64,000 nt of DNA, taken from positions 17,216 to 81,215 of the forward strand of contig JAIBAN010000027.1 of assembly GCA_019695185.1 (NCBI GenBank), in the 5' to 3' direction. A program made the translations under genes and the position numbers. Each line of letters begins with the position of its first letter. The first letter of the stretch is position 1. This DNA is from Blastocatellia bacterium. GTDB taxonomy: Bacteria > Acidobacteriota > Blastocatellia > Chloracidobacteriales > Chloracidobacteriaceae. Below, piece after piece: positions 56,215-64,000 of the stretch. Under the pieces are notes generated by a model that made no database searches, had not been told where the DNA came from, and worked only from the letters and a program-made list of their open reading frames with translations.

Positions 56215-56355
56215 GGGTTCAGGGTTTAGGGTTCAGGGTTCAGGGGTTTTGAAAACCGGGAAAATAAGGCTTTGAATTGAGGTTCAACCCTGAATCCTGA
56301 AATTTCGCCACTTAGCCGAAAAACCCTGAACCCTGAACCCTGAACCCTGAACCCG
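56215..56355. repeat. Inverted 7-bp repeat cassette (GGGTTCA family)
   Basis: Left arm 56215-56245, right arm about 56323-56355; a minor complement (TCAACCCTGAATCCTGAA) lies in the spacer. The left arm is 5 nt after the etfD stop codon; the right arm is 5 nt before the next start. Confidence 0.9.
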
Positions 56356-56360
56356 ATTTT

Positions 56361-57125
56361 ATGTTTTCTCTTCTCCATCCAACCAAAGCAATTGAACGTT
56401 TCCGCCAGGGCACGCTTTCCGAAGCGGCCCTTTTTCGTTCCCTGATGGCCTTTGACGGGTGGTTCCTTCCCACCCAAACCGATTCTGACGGTGCGCCCAG
56501 TATTGTTTCTTTCCAAAGTGGCGAGGGCCGGCGGCGGTTGCTCATTTTTACCGATGAAGATGCCATTGAAACCTGTCTCGACCAGGAATCACTGGAGTTT
56601 GGCGACCAGTGCCTGCTCACCAACGGTACGGAACTGTTCTGGTCCGTTGAAAACAGTTTTGCCACGATTGAAATCAACCCCCATTCACCGGCGGAAATGG
56701 TGTTTGTCAGTGAGCAAATTCCCAAACTGAAACAATGGGCACGGTCTGTGATGGTTGAAACGGCCCTCAGTACCGTGGATGTTGAAGAAACACCGCTGGG
56801 CTTTCTCAAGGATTTTGACGGCTATATTGTGGTTTTGCGGAAAGTTGGCGATGGGGCCCAGATGGTGCTGGCACCTGACAACCAAGGTCGCCAACTGGCG
56901 GCTGTCTTTACTGCCGAAGACACGCTTGAAGCCTTCCTGCTCGATATTCTGTCTGTCACTGAGTTTGAGCCGCTCCCCATCCGGCTGAACGGAAACAAAC
57001 TTTTTCGCCAGATTCTGGAAATGCCGGTGGAAGGGGTGGTGTTTAATTGCTGTGGACCGGTCACCGCACGGGCTTTTGGTAAAAAACTGGCCGAATATGT
57101 GCTTTCAGCCGAAGAGCCGCTTTAA
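56361..57125 (+). CDS. SseB-like protein with two repeated domains
   Basis: The 254-residue protein has two related halves: RRLLIFTDEDAIETCLDQ (about 55-72) and LAAVFTAEDTLEAFLLD (about 178-194) occupy matching positions, each before a helix and a strand. The first half fits the SseB N-terminal family (YNDGWFLPTQ-like opening, FTDED). SseB-like proteins are of unclear function, and many carry this layout as effectors or chaperone-like proteins. The stop TAA overlaps the stop of the convergent GNAT gene (shared TTAA). Confidence 0.65.
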   Translation: MFSLLHPTKAIERFRQGTLSEAALFRSLMAFDGWFLPTQTDSDGAPSIVSFQSGEGRRRLLIFTDEDAIETCLDQESLEFGDQCLLTNGTELFWSVENSFATIEINPHSPAEMVFVSEQIPKLKQWARSVMVETALSTVDVEETPLGFLKDFDGYIVVLRKVGDGAQMVLAPDNQGRQLAAVFTAEDTLEAFLLDILSVTEFEPLPIRLNGNKLFRQILEMPVEGVVFNCCGPVTARAFGKKLAEYVLSAEEPL

Positions 57126-57547
57126 CCCCTGTGCAGGGTAAAAATCACTTCAATCTGATTTTTCATGCCACCCCGTTGCCAGCCCTGAGCCTGATAGAAC
57201 CGGTCGGCACGGGTTTCGGCAGCCGTGCATAGCGTAACGGTTTGGTGGCCGAGGCTGAACAGCCAGTCGGTTGCCAGTTTCAGCAGTTCTTTCCCGGCTC
57301 CCCTGCCCTCACATCCGGGTTTGACAAACAACGCCCAAATCGAGGAATCCGTTTTATCGGCATAGGAAAACCCGATAATGTCCCCGTTGTCTTCGCAAAC
57401 CCAGCCCCGTCCCAGCCGGTCCAGATAATCTACATACATTTGGTGGGTGACCAAGGCCGGATTGGATAAAACATTTTCCGTTACGGCCAACCGAATTTCC
57501 GACATTGCCGGAATATCAGCCTCAGTTGCGGGACGGTATTTCATCAT
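57122..57547 (-). CDS. GNAT-family N-acetyltransferase
   Basis: The 141-residue protein has the GNAT fold: AVTENVLSNP, then beta 4 (SIWALFVKPGCEGRGAGKELLKLA) with the acetyl-CoA loop motif Q/R-x2-G-x-G/A (EGRGAGKEL), and FYQAQGW near the end. The substrate is not evident. It may start at the second Met. It lies 40 nt downstream of a small unknown protein on the same strand. Confidence 0.88.
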   Translation of the reverse strand: MMKYRPATEADIPAMSEIRLAVTENVLSNPALVTHQMYVDYLDRLGRGWVCEDNGDIIGFSYADKTDSSIWALFVKPGCEGRGAGKELLKLATDWLFSLGHQTVTLCTAAETRADRFYQAQGWQRGGMKNQIEVIFTLHRG

Positions 57548-57589
57548 TGACTTTGCTTTTCTGATTTCAAAATCGCTTGGGGTGATTTC

Positions 57590-57868
57590 TTACGAAATGC
57601 GAAACACTTCGGTAGGCATTTGGCCTTCTGCTTCGAAATGTTTCTTAATTTTGGCAGCCAGCCCTGAAACACATCTGTGGTCGGTCGAAACCAGACCTTT
57701 TTGCTCGGCATTGGCCTCAACCACTATGACGGGTTGCCAATCATTGGGTTTGATGGCAAACACTCCGCCCACTTCCCCTGCTTCAATATAATCCGGATAA
57801 AAGAAATACAGAAATCGCCCGTCCTCGGTTTTTTCTTTGAAAACACCCTTGAAATGGAAGACACCCAT
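57590..57868 (-). CDS. Small protein of unknown function
   Basis: I do not recognise this 92-residue protein. It has a beta-rich N-terminal half (FHFKGVFKEKTEDGRFLYFFYPDYIEAGEVGGVFAIK) and an Ala/Lys-rich helix (CVSGLAAKIKKHFEAEG). The ATG at 57868 has AAAGGGAT upstream, so I prefer it over the longer frame, which would overlap the Hpt gene. It lies 23 nt after the Hpt stop codon and may belong to that transcript. Confidence 0.6.
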   Translation of the reverse strand: MGVFHFKGVFKEKTEDGRFLYFFYPDYIEAGEVGGVFAIKPNDWQPVIVVEANAEQKGLVSTDHRCVSGLAAKIKKHFEAEGQMPTEVFRIS

Positions 57869-57891
57869 ATCCCTTTTGTCCGTTTGGGTGG

Positions 57892-58272
57892 TTACAGATT
57901 GAACTCGGCACACAGAAATGAACGGACCCGTTCAAATTCCAGGACCACCGCCGGGTAAAATTCACGGGCGGCAGCCAAATCCCCAGCTCTCGCCATTTTT
58001 TCCAGCTCAAAACACAACGTGTGCAACTGCATGGCCCCAAAAGTGCCGCTGCTTCCTTTCAGGCTGTGGGCGACGGCAACCAGTGCCTGCGTGTCGTTCC
58101 GGTCAAGTGCCGATTGCATTTTATCCAGCCGCTCCGGACCGCTCGTCAGATAGACTTTGATGACTTGGGCAAACGGGTTTTCCTGCCCCGGCACCGAAAG
58201 CGCCCGCCAACCATCCAGCACATCCAGGTCAATTGGTCCGTCTTCGTCCGTATCAAGCTGGTACATAGTCAT
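57892..58272 (-). CDS. Stand-alone histidine phosphotransfer (Hpt) protein
   Basis: The 126-residue protein is a helical bundle with the Hpt motif AHSLKGSSGTFGA (phosphoacceptor His69) and no other domain. It likely passes phosphate between the giant hybrid kinase encoded directly upstream (151 bp) and a response regulator elsewhere. The kinase also has its own Hpt domain at the C-terminus, so two phosphotransfer modules are encoded side by side. The start may be the second ATG (Met3), which has CTATG context. Confidence 0.9.
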   Translation of the reverse strand: MTMYQLDTDEDGPIDLDVLDGWRALSVPGQENPFAQVIKVYLTSGPERLDKMQSALDRNDTQALVAVAHSLKGSSGTFGAMQLHTLCFELEKMARAGDLAAAREFYPAVVLEFERVRSFLCAEFNL

Positions 58273-58273
58273 T

Positions 58274-58421
58274 TCTCATTTACCATTGCCCATTTGCCAT
58301 TTGCCATTTGCCATTTGCCATTTGCCATTTCTGAATGGTTCAGAGGAAATTCTTTCTGCCCTGCACCTGATGGAATCTTACAAATGGCAACTGGGCAATC
58401 GCAAATCGCAAATCGCAAATG
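58274..58421. repeat. Inverted 7-bp repeat cassette (CATTTGC / AAATCGC)
   Basis: Left arm about 58274-58330 (CATTTGC units), right arm about 58381-58421 (CAAATCG units), with a partial mismatch between arms (GCCATTT against AAATCGC). The same two unit types pair at 25153-25280. It ends 2 nt before the kinase stop codon. Confidence 0.9.
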
Positions 58422-58423
58422 CC

Positions 58424-61400
58424 TCAGTCTTCAAACATGGATTTTTCAGTTTCGAGTGTGCGTTTGACCACTTCAAACTCTATTTCCAGACGGCGCAGGT
58501 ATTCCGGCACTCCGGAAAGGTCTCCGGCCTTAGCCTTGGCCTCCATTTCGGCGCAGATTTTTGACATCCGCAACGCGCCAAATTGCGAGGTGCTGCCTTT
58601 CAAACTGTGTGCAATTTCTTTGATTTCAGTCGGGTTCTGGCTGGGCAAGGCATCATGCAGGCGTAATATCCGCTCCGGCACGCTGCGCAGAAATATTCTC
58701 AGCACATCTTTGAGCGGATTGGCTTTGGTCAACATCCGCAATTCCCGCCAGGTTTCGACAATCGTCGGGTCGAGTACAGGAAAATCCGCAAACTGGTCCG
58801 AGGTCAGTTGAGGCAAGTTGTGAATCGGTTCGGTTTCCGGGAGGATAAACTCTCCGGTGGTTTCAACGGTCACCCCATTTTTCTCAAGAGATGGCATCCA
58901 GCGTTGCAGTACATCGGCCAATTCCTGGAGTTTCAATGGCTTGGGAAGGTAGTCGTCCATGCCGGCGGCCAGACATTCCTCCCGATCACCCTTCAAGGCA
59001 TTGGCAGTCATGGCAATAATTGGAATCCGTAACCCCGGAGCCTGCGAGCTGACGACGGCGGAATGGCCTTCCGAACGGCTGGAACCATAATGTTTGGAAT
59101 AAGTTCCACGCGCCTGTGCCCCGATTCCCGAAATGCGAATCCCGGCTTCCCGGCGGCGAATTTCAGCAGTTGCCTCAAACCCGTTCATACCCGGCATGTA
59201 GCAATCCATCAAAACCACGTCATAGGCACCAAGCTCCAGTGCTTCCAGTGCATCCTGGCCGTTGCAGACAACATCTGCGGCGTAGCCGAGGCGTTCCAGC
59301 ATCAGCGTGGCCACTTTCTGATTGACCTCGGTGTCCTCGACCAACAGAATTTTGCCATTCGGAATTGAGCTCGAAACAATTTCGTAGGCGGCGGTGCGTT
59401 CCTCATCCAAGCCGGCCTTATGGTCAATCGGATGGACCAAAACCGTGGCCAGGCAATCATAAAGCTGCGACTGGCGGACTGGCTTGGTCAAATAGGCAGC
59501 CACGCCCGAACTGCGCGCCCGCTCCAGGTGTCCACGCTGGCTGAAGGATGTCATCATCACCAACCGGACATCGGAAATTTCCGGATCTTCCTTGATGCGG
59601 CGAGCCAGTTCAAAACCGTCCATGTCAGGCATCATGAGGTCCAGAATGGCCAAATCAAACGGCCTTCCCTGCCGGGCTGCATTGGTGAGGACGGCCAGGG
59701 CTTCAAACCCGTTCTCGGCTTCCTGGCTCCGCATTCCCCACGAAGCCGTCAAATGGGCCAGAATGGAACGGTTAGTTGTGCTGTCATCAACCAAAAGCAC
59801 CTGGATGGCCTTGAGATCGGAATTGAGCAAGGCATCAAAATTATCTTTGGGCTGCGGCTGGAGCTGAACCACAAAACGGAAGATGGAACCTTTGCCAGGC
59901 TCGCTTTCAAGTTCGATGGTTCCCCCCATCATTTCCACCAATTGTTTGGAAATGGCCAACCCAAGCCCGGTTCCCCCATAGCGGCGGGTGGTTGAACTGT
60001 CGGCCTGGGTAAAGGGCTGGAAAAGTCGAGCCTGCACATCCTGGGGAATACCGATGCCAGTGTCTCGCACTTCGAACTGAATAAACATCGTATCCGGCGG
60101 ATAATGATGGCCGTTGCCGCTCTTGCCATTCTGTTCCGGAACGGCCAGCGCCGTGGCCAGTTGTTCGGTATATTCCTTGAGGGTCCATTGCCCGCTGTCG
60201 AGCAGCCCTTCACTCCGTACCACCTGCTGTCCAGGCCGGACCAGTTGCACCCGAATTACAACCTCGCCCCGCGAGGTAAACTTAATGGCATTGCTGGTGA
60301 GGTTAATAAGTATCTGGCGCAACCGGCCAGGGTCGCCTTTCAGCGCGGTCGGCACGTTGTGTTTGACCAGATAGGCCAGTTCCAGCCCTTTGGAATCAGC
60401 ACTCTTGGCCAGCATGTCCACGACTTCCTCAATGACCCGCCGCAAATCAAAATCAATATGTTCCAGTTCAATCTTGCCGGCTTCGATTTTTGAAAAATCA
60501 AGGATGTCGTTGATGATGTTGAGCAGGGCTTCGGCGCTGGAGCGAATGGTGTTGGTAAATTCCTGCTGGGTGTTGGTCAGCGGAGTACTGAGCAGAAGCT
60601 CAGTCATCCCCAGCACGCCGTTCATCGGGGTTCGAATTTCATGACTCATCACCGCCAGAAATTCCGATTTGAGCCGGACCGCTTCCAGGGCGGCTTCACG
60701 AGCAGCCACCAAGTCCTTTTCCAACTGCTTGCGGTCAGTGATGTCACGGACAATCACAATCACTTCATCCACTGCACAAGGCACAACGCGGGCTTCAAAA
60801 TCGCGCAATTTGTCCTTGAGATAGAAATTGTATTCAAAAACCTCCAGCGTGTTGTTGACCAGCGAACGTTCAATGTAGCCACGGGCAATATTGCCGGTTT
60901 GGGGTGGGAACACGGAATAGATGTTATCCCCGATGTTCATCAGGACCCCCAGGGCCGACTCAAAGGTCCGGCGCAATTTGAAGTCCAAAATGGCTCCGTC
61001 ACGCTTAATCCGGTAAATCGAATCAGGCATGGCATTGAGCAATGCCCGGTGCTTGGCTTCACTTTCCCGCAACGCCTGTTCGATTTGCCGCCGCTCGGTC
61101 ACATCCCGGCTATGCGAGACAATCGCATTAATACCGGGAACCCCCACCAGATTGCTGCCACGGGCCTCAATGTAACGCCAGGACCCATTCTTGTGCTGAG
61201 AACGATAATTCAAATGCAAAGTCAGGCCGGGATGGTCCAGGGATTCCTGAAACAGACGGCGAACTTCCAGACGGTCTTCAGGATGTACGTGGCTAAACGG
61301 CTCCCGCTGCATCATGTCCTTCGGGGTATAACCCAGAATCTGCTCCACCGAAGGGCTGATAAATTTCACCGTTCCATCCACATTGATCAATGAAACAATA

Positions 61401-63643
61401 TCAATGCTGTTTTCAAAAATGGTCCGGAACCGCTCTTCGCTCTCCTGCAGGATTTTTTCAGTCCGTTTGCGTTCTGTAATGTCACGCGCAATGCCCTGGA
61501 TTTCCACCGGCACTCCATGTTCCCGAACGACACGGGTACTGACTTCGAGTGGCACCCGGTGACCATCTTTGGCCACAATATCCAGCTCATAAATGGTTTC
61601 ATCGCTTCCGCCGACGACCTTCTGGGCAATCATGGCCTGAGCCCGTTCCAGATGTTCCGGAGCCACAATCTGCTGAATGCCCACTGACAGAATCTCATCC
61701 CTGGTATAGCCGCCGATACGTTCAGTGGCTCCGTTGATGGAAGTGAAATTACCTCTCAGGTCGTGGGTGTAAATCAGGTCGTTGGCATTTTCAAACAGCA
61801 TCCGGTAGCGTTCTTCGCTGGCCCGGAGGGCGTCCTCAAAACCTTTTTGCTCGGTGATGTCCTGCGAGAAAATGATGACCCCAATAATCTCGCCCTGGCT
61901 GTTGCGATAAGGAATCTTGTCGGCCCGACTCCAACGGATTTGCCCGTTGGCATGGCGAAACCGATCAAAAATGCCACGTTTGGGCTGGCCGGAGCGAATC
62001 ACCTCCAGGTCATCCTGGTAATAGGCATCAGCCTTTTCAGAGGAAAAGATGTTCCAGATGGATTTGCCTTCGATTTCTTCCGAGCTGAACCCGATGGCTT
62101 CGGCCATTGAGCGGTTGGCCCGCAGAATGCGGTTTTCCGCATCCTTGTACATAATCATGGCCGGGACTGAATCAAAAATGATCTGGTGCTCTTCGCGCTG
62201 CTGGCGCAATTCGGCCTCAACCCGTTTGCGGTCTGAAATATCACGGGCAATTCCCTGGGCGGCCACAGCCCGACCATTGTTGATGACCAGGCGAACACTG
62301 GCTTCGATGGGGATTCGGCGTCCGGTTTTTGTGATGACGGTCCATTCAAAACGCCGGGTGAGCGGTTTGTCTTCCCCGGTTTCCACAATTCTGATAGCCG
62401 CCAGCATGACTTTCTGAATTTTGGCAAAGTCTTCGGGAATCACAATTTCCCCGACGTTCATCTGGAGAAATTCGTCCCGGCTGTATTCCAACACTGCCTC
62501 AACCGCCCCATTGACAAAGAGAAAATTGCCATCCATGTCATGCAGGTACACCACATCTTCAGCCTGCTCAAACAGGGCCCGATGTTGTTCCTCACTCTTG
62601 CGGTACATGATTTCAGCCCGTTTGCGCTCCCTGGCTTCCAGGGTGCGGGCCAGCAAATCAGCGATGGAGCCGACAAAATTGCGTTCTTCAATCGTCCAGC
62701 GGCGGGAGGGTCCCTGGTGCTCGCAACAAAAAACTCCGGCAACTTTGCCGCCATGCCAGATGGAGGCATCCAGCATGGAAGTAATGTTCAAAGGAATCAG
62801 ATACCCGGAAGTGAATTCTGCGGTACGAGGATCGGTCTGGGCAGTATGAGCCGCGATAAACCGTTCATCTTCCAGGGCTTGAAAATATTTCGGATAGTTG
62901 CTGACAACCAGTTCCACAGCTTGTGAATGAGTAGCGTCTTTGAGGCTGAACAAATCACGACAGACGATCTTGGTGCGCTCTAGGTTATAAAACCAGACAC
63001 TGGTGCGTTCGACGTTGAGAGTTTGGGCGGTGGCAACAGTCACAGCCTGAATGTAGGCATCAAGGCTTTCATTCAGCTCCGGATCACGATTCATCAGTTC
63101 AACCAGAACCCGGTTCTGTCTTTTAATGGACTCCTCGGACTCACGCAGGATCCGGGCCGCTGCGGCTGATTCAATCTGATCCATCACCAAAGCGGAGAAC
63201 TCACATAAATTCTCCCGGTCAGTCTCTGAAAACGAACGGGGCACTTTGTCCAGTAGACAAAACGTTCCAATGCAAAACCCGTCGGTCGTGCGCAGCGGTG
63301 CGGCAGCATAAAATGGCAAAGGGGTTTCATTCAGAAAGAGACAAACCCCGGACCCTGGGGACTCAGCCAGCAGGTTGGGAAAAACAACCACCTCACAGGC
63401 TTGAACCGTATGCGCACAGGCCGTGCCATGGACGGTCAGACCAGCCGGAATACCAAACTGGGATTTGGTAAAAACCCGTTCCCGGTCAACCAGATTGATA
63501 AGCACAAAGGGAACCTGAAACATCCGGGCGGCCAAAGTGGTCAGCCGGTCAAACGCCTTTTCGGGAGCCGTATCAAGAATCCCGTAGCGCTGTAATGCTT
63601 CCAGTCGTTCAACTTCTTTCGAAGGAACAGGCTCATCAGTCAT
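58424..63643 (-). CDS. Giant hybrid histidine kinase (GAF-GAF-PASx5-HisKA-HATPase-REC-REC-Hpt)
   Basis: The 1739-residue protein has two GAF domains (about 20-165 and 180-340), five PAS domains (starting near 350, 485, 610, 735 and 865; typical SIEG-like R-E-R-K linkers between them), HisKA with His1001 in [12 protein letters not shown], HATPase (about 1105-1235, [19 protein letters not shown]), two receivers (Asp1335 in [13 protein letters not shown]; Asp1480 in [13 protein letters not shown]) and an Hpt domain (His1679 in [10 protein letters not shown]). No membrane segment is seen, so it senses cytoplasmic signals. The second receiver carries an insertion of about 40 residues (from [11 protein letters not shown] to SSQAPG) before its last strand. 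The start has CTATG context and no ribosome binding site. Confidence 0.95.
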   Translation of the reverse strand: MTDEPVPSKEVERLEALQRYGILDTAPEKAFDRLTTLAARMFQVPFVLINLVDRERVFTKSQFGIPAGLTVHGTACAHTVQACEVVVFPNLLAESPGSGVCLFLNETPLPFYAAAPLRTTDGFCIGTFCLLDKVPRSFSETDRENLCEFSALVMDQIESAAAARILRESEESIKRQNRVLVELMNRDPELNESLDAYIQAVTVATAQTLNVERTSVWFYNLERTKIVCRDLFSLKDATHSQAVELVVSNYPKYFQALEDERFIAAHTAQTDPRTAEFTSGYLIPLNITSMLDASIWHGGKVAGVFCCEHQGPSRRWTIEERNFVGSIADLLARTLEARERKRAEIMYRKSEEQHRALFEQAEDVVYLHDMDGNFLFVNGAVEAVLEYSRDEFLQMNVGEIVIPEDFAKIQKVMLAAIRIVETGEDKPLTRRFEWTVITKTGRRIPIEASVRLVINNGRAVAAQGIARDISDRKRVEAELRQQREEHQIIFDSVPAMIMYKDAENRILRANRSMAEAIGFSSEEIEGKSIWNIFSSEKADAYYQDDLEVIRSGQPKRGIFDRFRHANGQIRWSRADKIPYRNSQGEIIGVIIFSQDITEQKGFEDALRASEERYRMLFENANDLIYTHDLRGNFTSINGATERIGGYTRDEILSVGIQQIVAPEHLERAQAMIAQKVVGGSDETIYELDIVAKDGHRVPLEVSTRVVREHGVPVEIQGIARDITERKRTEKILQESEERFRTIFENSIDIVSLINVDGTVKFISPSVEQILGYTPKDMMQREPFSHVHPEDRLEVRRLFQESLDHPGLTLHLNYRSQHKNGSWRYIEARGSNLVGVPGINAIVSHSRDVTERRQIEQALRESEAKHRALLNAMPDSIYRIKRDGAILDFKLRRTFESALGVLMNIGDNIYSVFPPQTGNIARGYIERSLVNNTLEVFEYNFYLKDKLRDFEARVVPCAVDEVIVIVRDITDRKQLEKDLVAAREAALEAVRLKSEFLAVMSHEIRTPMNGVLGMTELLLSTPLTNTQQEFTNTIRSSAEALLNIINDILDFSKIEAGKIELEHIDFDLRRVIEEVVDMLAKSADSKGLELAYLVKHNVPTALKGDPGRLRQILINLTSNAIKFTSRGEVVIRVQLVRPGQQVVRSEGLLDSGQWTLKEYTEQLATALAVPEQNGKSGNGHHYPPDTMFIQFEVRDTGIGIPQDVQARLFQPFTQADSSTTRRYGGTGLGLAISKQLVEMMGGTIELESEPGKGSIFRFVVQLQPQPKDNFDALLNSDLKAIQVLLVDDSTTNRSILAHLTASWGMRSQEAENGFEALAVLTNAARQGRPFDLAILDLMMPDMDGFELARRIKEDPEISDVRLVMMTSFSQRGHLERARSSGVAAYLTKPVRQSQLYDCLATVLVHPIDHKAGLDEERTAAYEIVSSSIPNGKILLVEDTEVNQKVATLMLERLGYAADVVCNGQDALEALELGAYDVVLMDCYMPGMNGFEATAEIRRREAGIRISGIGAQARGTYSKHYGSSRSEGHSAVVSSQAPGLRIPIIAMTANALKGDREECLAAGMDDYLPKPLKLQELADVLQRWMPSLEKNGVTVETTGEFILPETEPIHNLPQLTSDQFADFPVLDPTIVETWRELRMLTKANPLKDVLRIFLRSVPERILRLHDALPSQNPTEIKEIAHSLKGSTSQFGALRMSKICAEMEAKAKAGDLSGVPEYLRRLEIEFEVVKRTLETEKSMFED

Positions 63644-63880
63644 AGCAGTTGACTTTCGTTCGCCCCACCTGGAATGGGGTCGAGCTGCAACGCACCCGCT
63701 TCAAAAAACAAGTGAAAAAAGCACCCTTCCTGACACCTCACCCCTGGGAGTTGTGAAGGTCAGAAGACCGGATGCGGCGGTGTGAATGTTGCGAAACTTT
63801 CTTGATTACGATTGGAATGCAGGGCTGCCTATTTGTACACGAAGATGAGCTTAACGTATAGCGAAAACACAACAAAAAGA
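63644..63880. other. Upstream region of the giant kinase gene
   Basis: This gap has no gene I can support. It must hold the promoter of the hybrid kinase (minus strand), but no clear -35/-10 pair was found. Confidence 0.5.
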
Positions 63881-64000
63881 GGGTTCAGGGTTCAGGGTTC
63901 AGGGTCCAGGGTTCAGGGTTTTCAAACCAAAGAACAGGTTTGGGTTCAACTCTCAACTCCCAACTCTCCATTCTCAATTCGACAAACCCTGAACCCTGGA
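63881..64000. repeat. Inverted 7-bp repeat cassette (GGGTTCA family) at the window edge
   Basis: Left arm 63881-63920 and right arm from about 63982 to beyond the window; the spacer holds a TCAACTC run (about 63945-63978). By the pattern elsewhere, a gene end is expected just past position 64000. Confidence 0.88.

Overview
The window reads as a chromosomal segment of a Gram-negative, probably free-living heterotroph; I infer an acidobacterium, most likely close to Blastocatellia. The reasons are lipid A synthesis (lpxD), large sensors with two-component-regulator propellers, an ECF41-type sigma factor, DUF1844, secreted M36 and S9 peptidases, and intermediate GC content. No rRNA, tRNA, CRISPR array, transposase or prophage gene was seen, and the lineage rests on gene content only.

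Layout. 1-8.7 kb: start of mutS (cut by the window edge), a DGC/isoprenylcysteine-methyltransferase-like fusion, a divergent TipAS-type MerR regulator with a textbook operator, an unknown membrane protein, a CapA-like lipoprotein, enolase, an M48 peptidase and serine acetyltransferase. 8.9-22.5 kb: an ECF41 sigma factor with its probable oxidoreductase partner, a UbiB-like kinase, a LytTR response regulator, a 1336-residue secreted beta-helix protein, a propeller histidine kinase and a thioesterase. 22.6-29.4 kb: ribF, an MBL hydrolase, DUF1844, an unknown coiled-coil protein, lpxD and an aberrant glutamate dehydrogenase homologue. 29.8-37.5 kb (plus strand): two zinc-ribbon membrane proteins, an MFS transporter and a 1352-residue propeller receptor fused to a Ser/Thr kinase. 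37.6-53.7 kb: a TPR protein with a degenerate GGDEF domain, an M36 metallopeptidase, small-molecule-binding folds (SnoaL, SRPBCC), a response regulator/diguanylate cyclase, an acyltransferase, an alpha/beta hydrolase, a hybrid histidine kinase and an S9 peptidase. 54-63.6 kb: an ETF:quinone oxidoreductase (EtfD type) behind a FadR-like operator, an SseB-like protein, a GNAT, and a phosphorelay group (hypothetical protein, Hpt protein, 1739-residue hybrid kinase).

The strongest unexplained signal is between the genes. Nearly every intergenic gap is filled by arrays of 7-bp (sometimes 9- or 26-bp) tandem repeats, arranged as a left arm, a spacer and a complementary right arm. The 7-mers of different loci differ but most follow one frame, T[G/C]AG plus a variable triplet. 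The arrays begin or end within about 0-6 nt of stop codons, sometimes supplying the stop codon, and in three genes they lie inside the reading frame in the stop-free orientation. They resemble the heptanucleotide STRR repeats of filamentous cyanobacteria, but the anchoring to gene ends and the concentric inverted layout look worth describing. Other points of note: the propeller-Ser/Thr-kinase receptor, the DGC-methyltransferase fusion with its MerR operator, a FadR-type operator before etfD, a glutamate dehydrogenase homologue lacking two conserved lysines, and a strong preference for CTATG at start codons.

Signalling dominates: two hybrid kinases, one propeller kinase, one propeller Ser/Thr kinase, a lone Hpt, a LytTR regulator, an active-looking and a degenerate GGDEF protein. 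Together with secreted peptidases this suggests an organism that senses and degrades polymeric substrates.
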